From assembly GCF_018812025.1 (NCBI RefSeq), contig NC_063052.1, forward strand, positions 25,185,226 to 25,249,225: a DNA stretch of 64,000 nucleotides, written 5' to 3'. Positions 45,498-57,160 of this stretch are shown in pieces. A program made the translations under genes and the position numbers. Position 1 is the stretch's first letter. Every line of letters starts with the position of its first letter. The notes under the pieces were generated by a model. It was not told the DNA's origin. It saw nothing but the letters and a program-made list of their open reading frames with translations, and did not search any database. The DNA comes from Megalobrama amblycephala (Eukaryota > Chordata > Actinopteri > Cypriniformes > Xenocyprididae).

Positions 45498-45901
45498 GGG
45501 AATCGTTCACCCTCAAATTAAATTTCTGTCATTAATTACTCACTTAAGCGTGCTTGAGCTTCCGTTTACCAAATTTGAGTGTTCTATTTACATTCGCTGA
45601 TGAAATGTTTATGTGAATAGAAGCCTAAACTAAGGCTAATCATCTCATAAAGTGATCGTGTCTCTTCAGAAGACTTGGATTTATCCGCTCGATTCATATG
45701 GCTTTCTTTTACAATCTCTTTATGAATGTTTTAAAGTGTCAGATTTTTGGGTGAATAGACTTTCAACGGAGGAACAGAAATCTCTCATATTTTATATTAA
45801 AATGTCTTCATTTGTTTTCCAGTGATGGACGTAAGTCTTATGGGTTTACCGAGAGTGAGTAATTGATTGACAGAATTTTCATTTTTGGTTGAACTAACCC
45901 T
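45498..45901. mobile_element. Palindromic TTAA-flanked MITE, copy g
   Basis: TTAA at 45494-45497, then GGGAATCGTTCACCC, and on the right GGTTGAACTAACCCT before TTAA at 45902-45905. It keeps CTGTCATTAATTACTCAC but diverges in the middle, where CTTATGGGTTTACC replaces the usual arm. Old copy, no coding frame. Confidence 0.75.
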
Positions 45902-45905
45902 TTAA

Positions 45906-46654
45906 CTCTCAAAGAAACATTTATAAGAAATCTCATTTGTGATTGTGATTTCTCATGGATCTGTAGATTCTCATCCATGAAGCATCCAAGACTATCAGTT
46001 AAGTTTACTCCCATGCAGAAGTTTGGTGCATACGTATCACAGCACATATCTGTGCACGTGCAGATGTTTGTGTGCACATGCTGATAGGTGTCTATTAGCG
46101 CATATGCGTGTTTGAGTGTGCGTACGTTAGCGTCGACGGCGCAGCAGTAGCGGCGTCAGTCAAGGAGCTGTGTGTTCCTTGCTTATTACCACCCTCTCCC
46201 TGAGGAACGCATCACACATCGTCAGTGGCAGGCTGGGAGAGGAAGTCCCCAGCGGGAGAGAAATATCAGGGGAATCAGGATTCATTTAGCCCTTAAGAGC
46301 CTCTCCCCTGTCTACTGCACACAAACACACTGCTGCAGATAGCGACTGATAACCATCGCGGTAGAATGTACTACCATAGAGTGGCCCGGTGCACAAATTC
46401 CCCCTCTCTGAGGAGGGCCACCCGCCCCTGACACCATGTGGGCTGCGCGGAGTGGATTACTGCTCTGAGATGAAGGCCACAGACATAAGCGCCTGTGCAA
46501 CTGCTCGTTCATTTTGAGTCGCGTAATGGTGGCCTGTAAGTCAAAATGGCAGACACGCGCCTGCCGTGATGGACCGTGGCCTGTGTTCTTGGCGGGACGT
46601 TTAAGTTCAGTTCAGAGTAGAGAGACACTCGATTCCCAAACCTATTACAGTTTT
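45906..46654. promoter_or_regulatory. Single-copy block, conserved-noncoding candidate (about 46100-46590)
   Basis: Higher GC with CpG words (GCGTCGACGGCG near 46131) and no repeat ends. Frames of 66-79 codons on the minus strand have no splice borders. Near the left edge a short piece of the TTAA-element arm remains. Confidence 0.3.
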
Positions 46655-46760
46655 TTTTTTAAAGAAATTAATACTTGTATTCAGCAAGGATGCATTCAGT
46701 TGACCAAAATTGACAGTAAAGATATATTTATAATGCTACAAAAGGTTTGTATTTTTTTTT
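46655..46760 (-). repeat. Fragment of the TTGATCAAAAAT family
   Basis: TTTTTAAAGAAATTAATACT, AGCAAGGATGCATTCA and GACAGTAAAGATAT read as the end portion of the family in minus orientation. Confidence 0.65.
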
Positions 46761-46774
46761 TATTTATCTAAGAA

Positions 46775-47371
46775 AAGGGGGAACAATGCATATTAATGAA
46801 CATTAAGACAAATGTAAATATGCCAGATTATAGCCTTAGGCTAATTTCCATCTGCGGACCCCCTGGCAGGTAGATGTTACAAATAAAAAGAAAGAAAGGA
46901 AAAACTATATACAACACAATAAGACAAAGACAGACACACTAATACAACAGTCAATATTAAAATACACAATAGAACAGCAACAAGTTAATTAGAGGAAAAG
47001 AAAGAAAATAATTTACAGTTCATCAGTCTAAGAGAGAAAGAAAAGTAATAATGAAATATGGATATTGCACAGGCCCATCTTACAAACAACTAATCAGAAT
47101 GCAGTTCATATATGATTGCATGTTTGGGTCTCTCTCATCCACCGTTTCAATTGTATTTTAAAAGTAAGAAAAGTTGTACATTCCCTCACTGAAAGTGGGA
47201 TGCTGTTCCAAAACCTTGAGCCCTGAAATGACAGGACGTTTTGAGAAAAGGATGTACATCTAAATGGGGGCTCACAGTAACCTCTTACGGTGACTTGCGT
47301 TGTTTCATATAAATACTGTTCTTTTCTATTTATCAAAGAATTCTGAAAAAAATCAAGGTTCCACACAAATA
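46775..47371 (-). mobile_element. LINE 3' end (L2/Rex-like), 5'-truncated
   Basis: Read on the minus strand: the last 87 codons of a reverse-transcriptase-type ORF, then an AT-rich 3' UTR that ends with CTGCCAGGGGGTCCGCAGAT and TATAATCTGGCATATTTAC. That tail order is one I associate with fish L2-type LINEs. The 5' part is missing because a TTAA element starts at 47372. A LINE of this kind copies its RNA into DNA at a nicked target, but this fragment cannot. Confidence 0.7.
47106..47366 (-). pseudogene. C-terminal end of LINE ORF2
   Basis: The frame contains FSQNVLSFQGSRFWNSIPLS followed by VRECTTFLTFKIQLKRWM. The pattern aromatic-Gly-x-x-x-Trp-Asn-Ser-[LI]-Pro with a Phe-Lys-x-x-Leu-Lys a little later is the usual last segment of fish LINE reverse-transcriptase proteins. 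The stop near 47106 is at the expected position. Everything upstream, including the RT catalytic core, is absent. Confidence 0.65.
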
Positions 47372-47375
47372 TTAA

Positions 47376-48375
47376 AGTGTTATTTCACCCAAAAATGAAC
47401 ATTCTGTCATTAATTACTCACCCTCATGTTGTGCCACACCCGTAAGACCTTCGCTCATCTTCGGAACACAAATTAAGATATTTTTGATGAAATCCAGTGG
47501 CTCAGTGAGGCCTCCATAGCCAGCAAGATAATTAACACTTTCAATGCCCAGAAAGGTACTAAAGACATATTTAAAACAGTTCATGTGACTACAGTGGTTC
47601 AACCTTAAAGCAGAACTAAGTAACTTTTTTTACCTTCATAAATAGTTTTCTAAGTCCTTGCGATGGTTAATTGACTTGTAGTGGTGTGTTTGAGGCGAGC
47701 ACTAACCCCCTCTGGCACGTCTACGCCAAAAAACAGCACTTGAAAGCTGAGCTTCGCCGACAAAATCTCGCCTCATGTTCACGTTCACGCGAGAGTGACA
47801 AAATGATTTACGGTAATTCAAAAACAATGTATATATTATGACTTTATAAGACAATTTTGAGAATTACCCACCTCCATCGAGTTCTTGTACTGTATTTGCA
47901 AAACTACTGCGCTGGTGAGCGTTGTGGTCATTGTAGTCCAGAGCTGCGCTTGGAGTATTTACGACAGTGTGATTCACTGAAGGAACCTGTAGGGGGAGCT
48001 TCTCAAATCTTACTGAGTTCCGCTTTAATGTTATGAAGCGACGAGAATACTTTTTGTGTGGCAAAAAACAAAATAATGAATTTATTCAACAATATCTAGT
48101 GAATGGCAATTTCAAAACACTGCTTCATGAAGCTTCGAAGCTTTACAAATCTTTTGTTTCAAATCAGTGGTTCGGAGCGTGTATGAAACTGCCAAAGTCA
48201 CGTCCCCCAAGTGGTGAACCATTGACATTTCAAAACATTTATGATGTAACGAATCCTCATTTACTGAAATCACATGACTTTGGCAGTTTGATACACGATC
48301 CAAACCACTGATTCGAAACAAAAGATTTATAAAGCTTCGAAGCTATTATGAAGCAGTGTTTTGAAATCGCCCATC
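47376..48375. mobile_element. TTAA element, copy h, 5' half and central palindrome
   Basis: TTAA at 47372-47375, then AGTGTTATTTCACCC and CTGTCATTAATTACTCACCC. The middle (48108-48203 and 48266-48372) is a long inverted pair based on TTTCAAAACACTGCTTCAT and AAAGCTTCGAAG. The right arm and end are missing. A second transposon at 47609-48024 is inserted in the left arm. Confidence 0.8.
47609..48024. mobile_element. TTAA MITE inserted in copy h, empty site known
   Basis: The ends AGCAGAACTAAGTAA and TTACTGAGTTCCGCT are inverted repeats. TTAA duplications are at 47605-47608 and 48025-48028. The same target in copy d (30630-30646) is unoccupied with a single TTAA, which proves precise insertion. 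416 bp, no coding frame. Confidence 0.9.
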
Positions 48376-49084
48376 ACTATGAACATACATTGTAACTCAT
48401 TTTTGTCCTCAAATTACTTGAGTCTGTCTGAAAAATTCTGTTAACTGACAGCACATGTATAAATTCGATGTAATGGCACCAGGGATTAGCAATTAACAAT
48501 TTCTTTCAGTTATTTCATGTCTTATCTCTGTGAATGATATGGAATGCTGAGGAACGCCCTCTCTGGACAGTAGGAAAGAATAATTGAAGTATGGACGCAT
48601 TTGTCACGGTTCTCTCTGAACAGAATTTAAATAAATGGATGACATAGTATGTGATTTTAATCTCTGATGCTAGTGATTAGTGCATGTAGACACACATTAT
48701 AAACCAGTATGGAGATGTGAAATCTTCACAAGAATAATGAACAGATTAATAGATGTGTCCCACTTTGGCTAGATAGTTTTTTTCCTGCAAATTATGGAAA
48801 TTCTTTTATCATATAAATGTCAGTGTCTTCGTTGTGTTGTTAGCAAGTGTTCAGTTTTGTTTGCTAAGACGTGCAGTTGATACTTGAGAGTACTTTTCAT
48901 GAATAGGGTGTAAAAAAGAAGCTGAAACTATAAAGGGAAAATACTGTTTTTTGGCAATCCCGTTATTTAAATATTTTGTCTCTAAGTATATTTTAAATTT
49001 GTTCATTTTCTGTTTTCTAGCAATAAACATTAAACACAAATCTAAAAATAATCTTTAAAATCTTTTATAATGTATGTAAAAAGT

Positions 49085-49086
<2 letters not shown>
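48376..49086. other. AT-rich DNA, nothing recognised
   Basis: No repeat ends or gene-like structure. Confidence 0.5.

Positions 49087-49087
<1 letters not shown>

Positions 49088-49157
<70 letters not shown>
49088..49157. repeat. (TA)n microsatellite, about 35 units
   Basis: The longest TA tract in the window, followed at 49255-49300 by (GT)n and a short (GA)n. Ile-Tyr and Thr-His frames on the minus strand come from these tracts. Confidence 0.95.
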
Positions 49158-49158
<1 letters not shown>

Positions 49159-49253
49159 AAAATACATGGAATGTACCTGGTGTTGGTACCGTATGGGTGT
49201 ATGTACCATATTCTGGTTTAGCCTTGCCTGAGCAAACCACAGGTGAGCATCTA

Positions 49254-49285
<32 letters not shown>

Positions 49286-51236
49286 TAGAGAGAGAGAGAG
49301 GCCCAGCAGATCATGTCCCGCCACACCACAGGAGTGATAAGAGGGAATAAGCTGTCAGTGGCGCACTGGTCGGACCGTATTGTTCATATTTAGATGGGAG
49401 AACAATACAGCACTGTCAGGCTCCTATAGCTCATAATCTGCTGATGCTGACCAAGTGTCAGGTTGATCCATGAGCTGCACCCAGGATTGGCTGTGGCTCC
49501 CGCATCCCTAAGCAAAGCCCCTGCAGGAGTGTCAGGGGAAGTACAAATGGGGCTTGCATCTGCCGGACTATAGATAGATACATACATAAAAGAGAGGGTT
49601 GAGGAAGACAAAGAAGACAGAGAGTGAGAGAGAATGCTGGGAGGAGACCAGAAAGGTTCAAGTGGTCCAGCTGTGGAAACAAAAGGAAGCGATCGTGAAA
49701 GAATCAAAAGGAGAGAATGAAAAAGAAAGAGTCTTGGGGAATCCTTCACGACACAATTTCACAGTGAACGTTATATTAAGGTCTGACTCAGGTCTGTGGA
49801 GCGGCTTGTTTTATGTCAGTGGTACATGAAAAATGTGCTAAAACGGGTCATGGCCGAAATTGTACGAGTATGCGATGTCAGTGTCTGTGATAGATGTAAT
49901 GATAGTGTTGACAAAGCTAATCTAAAACTAGCTCAGCAAGCTACGAGCTATTTAGAGTGGTTAAACTATAGTCAAGATATCTTTTGGAAACTTTGAAGCT
50001 GTTTAAGGAAGGAAAATATTTTACAGTATATAACTATCAGAGGATATAATGTGTATATACATACATACATAAATATGTATCATTGAAATGTGTCCTTTAA
50101 TTAAAATTTACACCATTGTGAAATGGTCATTGTGGAAGATGATCAGTAAAAATTATGGTGTAGTCTTGCCAAGCATTGTTTAAACAATTCCATTACAATA
50201 ATATACAAAGGAGAACTCTATTCAGTACTCACGTTCTGTCTGATAGACCATTTTCTGTCTGTGAAATTACAGATTTCTTTCGGATCTTATTGCGCTTGAA
50301 CGGACAAATACGCACAAAATTGTCAAAATCCCTGTCTTGATGAATCAGGTCTTAAATGGATGTCAATAGTTGCGTTGAGCCCTAATCTCAAACCTCATAA
50401 AACCTCAAATACATATTGGTGAACAGCAGCGTTTAACTAAATATGTTGCAAAATAATGCCAACAGAGACTTTGATGTCATGCAGTGACTTCTGAGAAAGA
50501 AAATCAGTTAAGTGTTTCTGTAACTGGTTTATTTAAATGAATTGTTTGAATGAACCAATTCACTGAAATGAATCATTTCTAATGCTGCATAATACAGAGA
50601 GAAAGGAAGTTTTAGGAGAGTTGTCTATCCATCGGATTTCTATTAAGGCCTCTTTTCTCGTTAAATGAATCGGGCAAGATGAATCCTGGTGCTCTTGACA
50701 CATGGCCGTGGATCTGAACTGTCTCAAGCAGCTTTTTACAGCTTGAATACATTTATGACGTGCAAATTTGAAGGAGGTACTATTGTTCAGAAAATGGGCC
50801 TTTCTGTTCTGTGAGAACAGAAATTATCGTGATGGTCATGACAGACTGTGATAAAGAGGTCTGGGGACAAAGCTTCCTGTAGCCACTGGACCGGACTGTC
50901 CAGACAGAAAGAGAGAGAGTTTGACTGTGGCCAGACCTGAATCACAATGGAAGTGAATGAGGCCAATTTTAGAAATGTGAACCTTTTAATTTTATAAAAG
51001 CAATTACATTAATTCTTCTGTTAAAACTTGTGTGTTATTTGAGCTGCAATGGCACAAATGCTGTGGACTGAGCTTGTACTGAACTGAGAATTTTCCTTCA
51101 AGTTATTGCAATATTAAATCACATTAAAACCACCTGCCATGGTCATATGATGGTAAGTCAAGATATGAAATCAAAATTCAGTATTTAGAGAAGCCTGTAA
51201 AGTTAACTCTGGGCTCGTAGACTTATCTGAAAGTGA
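49158..51236. other. Mostly single-copy DNA, conserved-noncoding candidate at about 49310-49610
   Basis: About 49310-49610 is repeat-free and GC-balanced. At about 50268-50345, TTATTGCGCTTGAACGG followed by CGCACAAAATTG resembles 58936-58990, marking a dispersed family of unknown type. The rest is unremarkable. Confidence 0.45.
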
Positions 51237-51238
51237 CT

Positions 51239-51676
51239 AAGGTTCTGTCCCAAATTGAACCCTAAGCCCTCGGGATCTTCCTCCGAGTCCACACTTTCGT
51301 GACATAATGCCGCTTTGACTGTCAGGTAGAAGTCTGCTGTGGGGCTTGGGGGCTGGGGCAAAAGTGCGCATTGAAAGCATATATCGGCCACAAAGGGGAG
51401 CGTTCACAAGCACCCCTCTGAACCCTAAAATTACAACTGGGAAACACTATGATCTTGTGGAATTTGTAAGTCCACAAGTCCGCAAGTGCACATGATTTGT
51501 GCTATCAGGGCCTAAGGCCTTGCGCTCCTACACTGGGTCCGCCTATTTGTTACGTAATGACTATTTGGTAGTAATCTGCCGTGGACCCCGCAACAGTGGG
51601 GGACTCGTGAGGGCCCTTCTGAGACCCAAAATGACAAACGGCCATTGCAAGACCTCAAATGAACCATTTGGGATGG
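51239..51676. mobile_element. Possible MITE with TGTCCCAAAT ends
   Basis: The left TTCTGTCCCAAATTGAACC and right end (reverse complement GGCCATCCCAAATGGTTC) share CCCAAAT. The interior is GC-richer than its flanks, with several CTAAG/CTTAG words in both orientations. The termini are short and no TSD is clear. Confidence 0.45.
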
Positions 51677-52488
51677 CCTACTCCAAAGAGCATCTGGTCT
51701 CTTCCCATGATCCTTTTCCCCCTAAACCGCATCACAGCCCGCAACCGACACAGAGCAGAACTCAGTCTCCCTCCATCTGCAGAAATCATTAATCCTTCCC
51801 TCAGCACTGTAAGTCATAGAGACAGATTTCACTTTGAGCGATGCGAGTGATCAAAGCAGGCGCTTCACTCTGTGACAGGACCGCAGAAGGCACTGAGGAC
51901 TCCTCTCTTTAAGAACACTGTACACCTAATCATCTGCAATGTCTGTGACAATACAATTTACATATTTATATTTTCTTTGTCTCTGACAAGAGATGTGTGA
52001 CAATGTTCTCTTTCTCCCTCACTTTTTCTCTTTCTCAAACACATAAATACATACACCCAGTAGCGGAGGCTGGCAACGTCTGCAGGTTTGTTCGTAATGA
52101 ATTCCTGGTTGCGAAGACACTGAGACGTTGCATTGTGTGTTTACAGGAAATGAGCTGTGGTAGAGAATGTTTGCTGCTTGGAAAGAATTATTACTGTGCA
52201 TATTTGCGAGGAAAAGCAGAAAAATATCCTCAGCGTTCAGTATAAGGAGTTCTTCTAATGACTGTTCTTTCGAGAGTGGTGAAGCACTTCCTGTTAGGCA
52301 TCCTATGAGTGTGCTAGTGCTGATTTGAAGTTGTACTTGCAACATCGTATCTGGGCTGTCTATCATCACGTGTAATGATCTAGAACAAATTCACATGAGC
52401 TGTATAGACTTGGATGAAATTGAAAAGAATGAAAAAATATAAACTATATATACATTGTAAAATAAAAACACATTTAATGCTCTTGCAA
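51677..52488. other. Single-copy DNA, nothing recognised
   Basis: Overlapping frames of 82 codons (plus) and 116 codons (minus) at 51997-52369 show no domain or splice borders and probably arise by chance. Confidence 0.45.
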
Positions 52489-52510
52489 TATATATATATA
52501 TATATATTTA

Positions 52511-53340
52511 TCGTCGCTGCCCGATGAAACTCACGTGTGTCCAAAACGGTTACTTTTCAGGAAGTGAAAAAAACACCGTATTTCAAAAGCAGTTAAATGT
52601 AGCATTGTCATACTTGGTACGGCATCTTTACATGTAACCATATTCTTGCCAGTATAATGATATAATCCACATTTGACCAAAATTGAGTTTAAATGGACAT
52701 ACGTGCATATTTTACAGTAACGGTGGTCGATACGTGTTCTTCCGATCATTAATTAGAATGGCCAAGTCGCGTTTCATATTGACAGATGAATACGCTCAGT
52801 TTATTAAATAGCCTACGTCTTAGTTTATTAAATACGCTTAGTTTATTTAATATTAATTATAAATTTATTAAATGTTTCTTGCAAACTATGAAGGGACAAT
52901 GAATCAATACACTGACATGGTAATGCTAGACAGATACTTTGTTTGCACAGTCCTACCGTAATTTTGTCACTCCTAGACGTAGGCCTACGTCTGGCGTCGG
53001 GGGGAAACGTTTACCTCGATAAAGGAAAGTCATTGTCTCACCAGGCTATGTTTATTTGGCAATGTAACCTCACAGTGTTATTCGGCTATCCAGTGCTGAG
53101 CTTCGATGAAACTTCACGAGACCGGCGAGATGCTTCCACAGGGCGGGAGATACGCGGCGTGATTGACAGCTTTGACACCAAATGGATATACGTGAAAATC
53201 AGATGACATGATTTCACAACTTTTCATTGGCCATTTAGATTTGTGAAGCATACTGTATACGGAAATGAACCTGGACATTCAATCCGTCGAAAAATCTCAA
53301 AATCGGCAAAATGGACGTGGTTTTCATCGGACAGCGACGA
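52511..53340. mobile_element. MITE with TCGTCGCTG ends, bounded by (TA)n on both sides
   Basis: The left end TCGTCGCTGCCCGATGAAAC and right end (reverse complement TCGTCGCTGTCCGATGAAAA) match at 18 of 20 bases. TA tracts flank it at 52490-52508 and 53341-53378. The 830-bp body has no coding capacity: an 87-codon frame at 52943 has no domain. A TA target is likely, which suggests Tc1/mariner mobilisation. Confidence 0.8.
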
Positions 53341-53342
53341 TA

Positions 53343-53379
<37 letters not shown>

Positions 53380-53384
<5 letters not shown>

Positions 53385-53984
53385 TTGAGTTTGTCTCATA
53401 TTTAGATAATATGAATTAAGCAATCACACGAGTAATAAGTGCTGTTTTTGGCTATCGAGGGCAAATGCAATACTGATTTTATACAACAGTTCAGTAAATA
53501 AGAAGATAATGTGTTATTTTAGACACAATATTGTCTATTTTGTTCAATTTTGCTAATGAAAATTTAAAGACAAAGCAGAACTCCACGCAATGCAGTGTTT
53601 CATTTCCGAATTTGCATTTTGAACGAACTGAGTGAAATCAATGATTCAGCGGACCATTCATAAAAGACTTGTTGGACTTGAAGCGACCCCGCACAGAAAG
53701 ATCAGTGTATGATATCAAAGTACGGCCAGAGCGATTCAAAAGCAAACAGAGCCATCTGCCCTCTAATCGCTCTTGCGGTACTTTACTACTTTGATGTCAT
53801 ACATGTCATCAGTCTGTGTAACGCTGCTTCAAATACAAGCCTGAAGAGAACCATTTACTTAACTCCTGAATGAATCAGACGTTTGAATGAATCGAACGAA
53901 TGAATGAACGACTTAAGTCTAATTTTATTTAAATTAGACTCTAAATAAGAAATTTTTTTATTTACATACTAATTTTAAAAAAAA
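53380..53984. other. AT-rich DNA with an imperfect hairpin at 53706-53812
   Basis: TGTATGATATCAAAGTAC on the left and TACTTTGATGTCATACAT on the right form arms of an imperfect inverted repeat, with an AGAGCGATT/AATCGCTCT pair inside them. Probably the core of an old MITE. Confidence 0.5.
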
Positions 53985-54045
53985 TTAAAGGTATAGTTCA
54001 CCCAAAAATGAAAATTCAGTCATCATTTACTCAACCTTATGGTCC
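53985..54045. repeat. Terminal fragment of a TTAA element (copy i)
   Basis: TTAAAGGTATAGTTCACCC and AAAATTCAGTCATCATTTAC are the left end of the family. It is lost beyond about 54045. Confidence 0.75.
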
Positions 54046-56750
54046 AAAATTTAATGTGATATTGAATCGAATAAAATATTTCTTTCTGATGCTACTTTCT
54101 GTAATGTCTATTTGATGCTTTACACAATAATGCCTTCAAATGATCCTTTGGGGGTAATTTCGACCTGCGATTAAATTGCGACTAATTAGATTAATTAACT
54201 GCCACATCATGTAATTATTAGATTAAAATTTTTTTGCTTGACGGTCCTAAAATATATATATAGTACTATATGCCTTTGATTCACTAAAAAGAATCGGTTC
54301 AAAAGAGTCATTTATTTGTGAATTAGTCTACACTGGTTGTGCTATATGGCTTTGATTCACTAAAAATAAATTGGTTCATAAAGATTTTAAGAACCAATAT
54401 TGAAATCAGTGTTGTTGATTTTTTTTTAACCCAACAATACTAGTAATTTAAATGTGCTGTTACGTTGTGCTAGCAGAGCTGTTTTGGTGAGTCTTTATGT
54501 ATACTGTATGTTAGCAGTGTTCTGCTTCATAGTACTGGGAAAGTTGGAGTCTTGTTTACCAAAATGTGTCAGCGATGTGCTGTTGAGTTCTTTACGGATG
54601 TTCTAGTCAGGTTCTGTCAGAAATTGTCTCCCTGAAAGCTAATTATTTCTGTCCTTGAGATGTATTTGAGCATCCCCCTCCTTCAAGCGCTTAGCGTGTA
54701 ATCAAGCCTCTTATCAAGCCTTTCTTGTTGTTCTCAGAGCTACTGTTTAGCCCGCTGCTATTCTGAGAAACAGGTGATTGAGAAGAAGTTTGAGAGGTGC
54801 TAGTAGTTCTTTAGAGACCTACAGAGAGCGGTCCCTCCGAGCTGGAAGCACCTTGGCCTTTGCTTTACCTCTGTCTGGCCATGAATGGCAGCGGCGTCTG
54901 AGGAAGCAGTTCCACTAGTGATGAGGCCATAACAACCTAATTACAAGCAGATTCTTTTTGTGTGTAATTACACTGCTAGCTCAGTTTTCATTGTTGACTA
55001 AAGGGGTTGTTTTGGCGTGAAAGAGCGCTTTCTTCTTCTCCCCACCCCTCGTTAGCCTTCTTTCTCTGTTTCTGCCTCTCTCATTCCACACAATTTATTA
55101 CGCCAGCCAACAGATTCGACGGAAACCTCCCAGTATAGGACAATCTGTCATCTCAACATTATCAGCAAGCCACACCGCCTTCCATATTGTGCTACAAGAG
55201 CTTCAGCAAATTGCTATTTTTATGAGACATGATAAAGGAAATGCTACCTTATGTTCACATTTTTTACAGTCTGATGTTGGTGGGCGAAAACGGTTGCGAT
55301 TTGCCAGCGAAAACATCATGTGTGGCACGAGCGACTGAGAGAGAGAGAGCGAGGGAGGGAGATTTAGGTTCAAAGATATATTTTCTCTTCTATGCATCAC
55401 AGTCACACTCATCCTGCATTCCTCCAACATTTTAATTATGAAGTTTGATGGAATAAACAGCTGAATGGAAATTGCAAGGCCAGGAAGTTTGATTGTATAG
55501 AAGGTGACAAAGGTTGCAGTTAACTGTTTCGGGTACAGCGCAAGGTCACGGGTGAGTGTAAAATGCGAACACTGAAAACCTCCCAGTGAATGTGAAAGCC
55601 CACATAGAAAGAGAGAAAACCAGGTCTTGTTCTGGGTGTAGTCTGCATCTCTCCCTCCTTCTCTCAATCTGTCTCTCCTCCCCAGCCTTGTGCCTGCTTG
55701 ACAGCCTGGGCAGCACCAAACTGACAGGCCCTCAAACTGCAGCCCAGAAAGCAAGCATTAATTAAGTCATTGCCGGACTGTAATTTCCTTGAGAAGTAAA
55801 AAATTCTCACACAAGAAAAGGTTACGGAGACCTTTTCTGTGTCAAAATTACCATGCGTCATGAATATTAATGCCCTTAATGAAGACAACCTTTGCTTCAT
55901 CAAGAATGTACCAGAGCAGGTGCCATGCTGATAAACTCACTCGTCTGATACTCTCTCTCTCTTTCTCCCTCTCTTTCTCTCTTTGCATCTGCTGAAAATA
56001 GACAAGCCAAGATTTACTTGTTTAAATCAGCATCTCCCTTTGGGTTTGACTCACCTCATTCCCCCCCCCACATTTTTCCTCTTTCATTCACTTTTGAGAA
56101 GCTTGTCCTCTTTGGCGTTCACCTCTTTAAATATGCTGACTTTTAAAGGGGAAGTTGTTTGAGGTTTAGCGATAAGGAATATTTGTTAATAACAGGGTAT
56201 TTTGTTAAACTTTTGGTAAATTTAATAAAGATAAACCCTCAGTGTTGGCTATTGGGGTTGACCAGTGTTATTGAATTTGTAGGTGACGTGTCTTATTTTC
56301 GCCAGTATTTTCTCTAAGTAGAATTATAAAAATAATGACTGTTTTCAGACTGGTTTCCTTGTTTTCCGTTCCCAAAAAAACATGTTTTTACAGTATATAT
56401 TTTCAAGATTTTTTTTTTTTTTTTTGGGCCTTCTAATGCAAAAAAATATGTTACATAATGTAGTTAAACTGGCAAGAAAATACATTTTCAGTATTAAGTA
56501 CATATGAGGATCTTTTCCAAAACGCTATACATGCATTTTAATAGTTTTCATGAAAATGACATTTTTTTACCTAGACCTATACATTTTGTTAATATTCAAT
56601 TTATCCTGTTATCCTCAGTCTGAACATGTTAAACAATTATTGTTAAATGAAACAACAATTTTGTTGATTATAAATTCAAAGGTTTTTTTTTGTTTGTTTC
56701 AAAATCCATCCTTTTTTTTAGCCTTTTTGTATAAAAACATCTAGAATCTT
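54046..56750. promoter_or_regulatory. Long single-copy stretch, conserved-noncoding candidate at about 54660-55900
   Basis: About 2.7 kb with no confident transposon ends. The 54660-55900 part is GC-balanced with short AG and CT tracts (55340-55357 and 55950-55985). The 183-codon minus-strand frame at 55203-55754 has no recognisable domain and no splice evidence. About 56040-56060 holds a C run, and T runs follow near 56408. The CGACTAATTAGATTAATT words near 54178 may be a hAT terminal relic. Confidence 0.3.
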
Positions 56751-56799
56751 AGTATTGGAAGGGTGACTATATGTTTTAAACAGTTTACTGAACAGCTTG

Positions 56800-57160
56800 A
56801 TCGCCTGATACGATGTCACACACTTTTGCACACAAACACATACGAGGCGAGGCGAGGTGAGCCGAGACACCCTTATATTCAAACGGGAACCGAGCCGAGT
56901 TGGCGCTCCGGACTCCGGCCCCCAGGTGTAGGTCTTACTGGCTCATCCAGGCCATCAAAAGTGTTAACAGAGTTTAAAACACTCATTTTGAAGACTGAGC
57001 ACAAACAAACTCCCTCACTTCAAAGAACCGCAATGTTAGATTGCATCGAACGCTCGCCGAATTCTGATTGGTCGAGAGACCATATCGCATTTAGGCTAAA
57101 AACAGGTTCGGCGCTTATAGCGGTTTGGAAAGAAACTGCATCTTGCAGTATATTTTAAAC
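56800..57160. other. Isolated CpG-rich segment
   Basis: CpG words are dense from 56840 to 57110, with GAGGCGAGGCGAGGTGAG near 56843 and GATTGGTCGAGAG near 57065, inside AT-rich flanks. The 131-codon frame over it has no recognisable domain. It could be an unrecognised repeat or a small promoter-like segment. Confidence 0.4.

Noticed and set aside
55203..55754. 183-codon minus-strand frame
   Set aside because: It is the longest frame in the window but has low-complexity Ser-Leu segments from a CT tract, no recognisable domain, and no splice or promoter signals. Chance frames of this length are expected in 64 kb.
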